Below are positions 62,391-64,000 of a stretch of 64,000 nucleotides of DNA, in pieces. The translations under genes and the position numbers were made by a program. This DNA is from Flaccisagitta enflata (Eukaryota; Chaetognatha; Sagittoidea; Aphragmophora). How positions within the stretch are numbered: the first letter of the stretch is position 1; every line of letters starts with the position of its first letter. The notes under the pieces are model-generated. The model was not told the DNA's origin. It did no database searches and saw nothing but the letters and a program-made list of their open reading frames with translations. Where the stretch lies: positions 11,532,001-11,596,000 of the forward strand of contig OZ231127.1 of the NCBI GenBank assembly GCA_965153355.1, given 5' to 3'.

Positions 62391-62545
62391 AAAAGAAAAG
62401 TGCAGGAAGCGATGATAACGCGTAACGCGAACGCGTTGGCAACCAAAAACGTTGGATGCGATGCGTAACGCGATGCGCGAGACGCTAGAAAACGCGGAAG
62501 CAAACGCTTTATAATATCCTGCGCATCCTTACCCCTGCCTGCTAT

Positions 62546-63150
62546 GCATTCTTGTGAATTTGAGTGAGGGGAAACAGGGCAGCGGCCCCAAAGGGGACAA
62601 AGTCCTGTAGAACACACGGGGACTTTCATTTATTTGTCCGTCCGTTTGTTTGTAGTTATGAGGTCTGAAGGGGCTAATTTGAGGTCTAAGAGGCCTGATA
62701 AGAGGTCTGAGAGGCCTGATTTCAGGCCTGAGAGGCCTGATTTTGGGTTTGAGAGGCCTTATTTCAGGCTGAACAAGCCAATTATAGGCAGAATTAGGGC
62801 CTGAAAGGATGTTGAGGACTGATTTGATGCATCAAAGAACTTATTTGAGGCTTAGATGGCTGATTTGAGACCTGATAGGGCTGACAAGAGGCCTTCAACA
62901 GCTGGCCTGAAAGGCCTAATTTGAGGTCTGAGAGGCTTGATATGAGGTCTGAGAGGCCTTCTTTGAGGTTTGAGAAGCCTCACTTTAGGCCTGGGAGGCC
63001 TGATTTGAGGCCTGAGAAGCCTGATTTGAGACCAGAGCGGCCTGACCAGGGGGGACGGACAGACGGATGGATGGACAGACAGACGAACAAACGAATGAAA
63101 GTCCCCCTGTGTTCTACAGGACTTCGTCCCCTTTAGAGCCGTTGCCAAAA
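62546..63150. mobile_element. Family-3 repeat, right part with GGCCTGATTTGAGGTCTGAGA array
   Basis: GGCAGCGGCCCCAAAGGGGA, CAAAGTCCTGTAGAACACAC, about 20 AGGCCTGATTTGAGGYCTGA units (62655-63045), then ACGGACAGACGGATGGATGG, CCCCTGTGTTCTACAGGACT and CCCTTTAGAGCCGTTGCC. Confidence 0.82.
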
Positions 63151-64000
63151 AAAGAGGGGAGAGAAAATCAAAGAAGATCTAATACTTTTAGTGGTAGTAG
63201 AAGATAATACTTCATGTCTACAACACAAATTGAAACTTACAAACCCAACAAATTACTTTATCAGTATTATATGAGTTTTTTGACTGCGCAGGGAAGAAAA
63301 TCAACGAACCAAGGGGGGAAATTAATCAAAGGTCATGGAACCATATACACCCCTGCCGACTAGGGCCGAATTTAAGGATGTTTCAGCCAGTCAATAGTCA
63401 ATCCGTTGGCTTGGTATGGTAAATAGTCTCACCAACTGTATGAATAGGCTGGTTTCTTAAAGGGTAAAGTTTGGTCAAAATTTCAAATTTGTCCAATAAA
63501 TAACCACACACACTCACACAAGAAAATCAGACAAGCAGAGGTCAGTTAACGATTAAAAAACCTGCAAGGCAACACTATGGTGAAGTATATCAAAGTATTT
63601 TTCAGTCAATAGAAACTCATTGGTGTTGCCGTCTGGGATTCTTGATCAAGTATATATTTATTTGTCATAAATGACAGAACACACCAACAACGTCCGATTA
63701 ACTTCTAAATTTGTTAAAACATATGAGCCAGTAAAACAGCCATTAAAACATATGGGCAACTCTAATTCAAGTGCAAAGAAAAAAAATGACAAAGCCACGT
63801 CTAGTGTACTTAAAAATCGCAGTGTCATAAATGGGTAACCGCCCTTATAAATACATATTATAAATACATATTGGGACCGAGAAAAAGAAAAAAAATCTTT
63901 CGTCCAATTTTCAATATTCACTCCCCCTGGCTAGGCCTTTGGCATACAAAAACCGTCACCAACAATCTTTGAAAATTTCATTACTTTTTGCCTAGTGGTT
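63151..64000. other. No gene seen
   Basis: AT-rich mixed sequence with no repeat or coding signal I can support. Confidence 0.4.

Larger units (their letters stand above)
60680..62537. mobile_element. hAT-like element, 1,858 bp, 8-bp TSD CCTGCTAT
   Basis: TIR CAGGGCTAAGGATGC left, CAGGGGTAAGGATGC from the right; CCTGCTAT at 60672-60679 and 62538-62545. Subterminal GCGAACGCGAACGC / AACGCGTAACGCGAACGCG repeats lie at both ends. Carries internally a (GT)n, a complete family-3 copy and a (CTTT)n. Confidence 0.88.

Overview
The window is animal nuclear DNA, from an invertebrate by the look of its one gene. Genes are split by GT-AG introns, and most of the rest is microsatellite and interspersed repeat. 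I cannot fix the phylum. The gene has the long Gly-, Gln- and Asn-rich layout of insect Mastermind, and the extreme dinucleotide load recalls some crustacean and mollusc genomes; both points are inference.

Bases 1,913-13,182 (minus strand) hold one complete gene, a Mastermind (MAML-family) Notch co-activator. I reconstructed 13 coding exons by hand. Every junction is GT/AG, all phases agree, and the exons sum to 5,499 nt (1,832 codons plus stop). The first exon carries the basic helix that binds the CSL-Notch complex. Later exons carry acidic and Gln-, Gly- and Pro-rich activation regions. Introns are short and filled with simple repeats and small transposons. Intron 4 is mostly a tandem array of copies of the exon-4 splice donor.

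Bases 13,183-64,000 contain no second host gene that I can support. A decayed Ty3/gypsy pol fragment (35,990-40,570) is the only other protein-coding remnant. The rest is a nested transposon landscape in which target-site duplications (TSDs) can be read directly. Five hAT-like elements have 8-bp TSDs. Two CAC...GTG foldback elements have 4-bp TSDs (Chapaev-like), one of them inside the reverse transcriptase. About ten TA-flanked Tc1/mariner- or pogo-like elements include very long palindromes.

Roughly 25 copies of a small repeat share a terminal stem-loop and a GTCY tetranucleotide core. I interpret them as Helentron-type non-autonomous elements (HINE-like). The stem sequence differs between subfamilies but stays paired, and some copies have grown internal minisatellites up to about 1.7 kb. 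A second repeat family (GGCCCC...GGGGCC hairpin, called family 3 here) carries about 20-bp 'CAAATCCCAGCCTTGAGGC'-type arrays.

The most unusual items are the in-frame splice-donor array in intron 4, the covarying stem-loop repeat family, and the datable nest of insertions at 31.9-35.3 kb.
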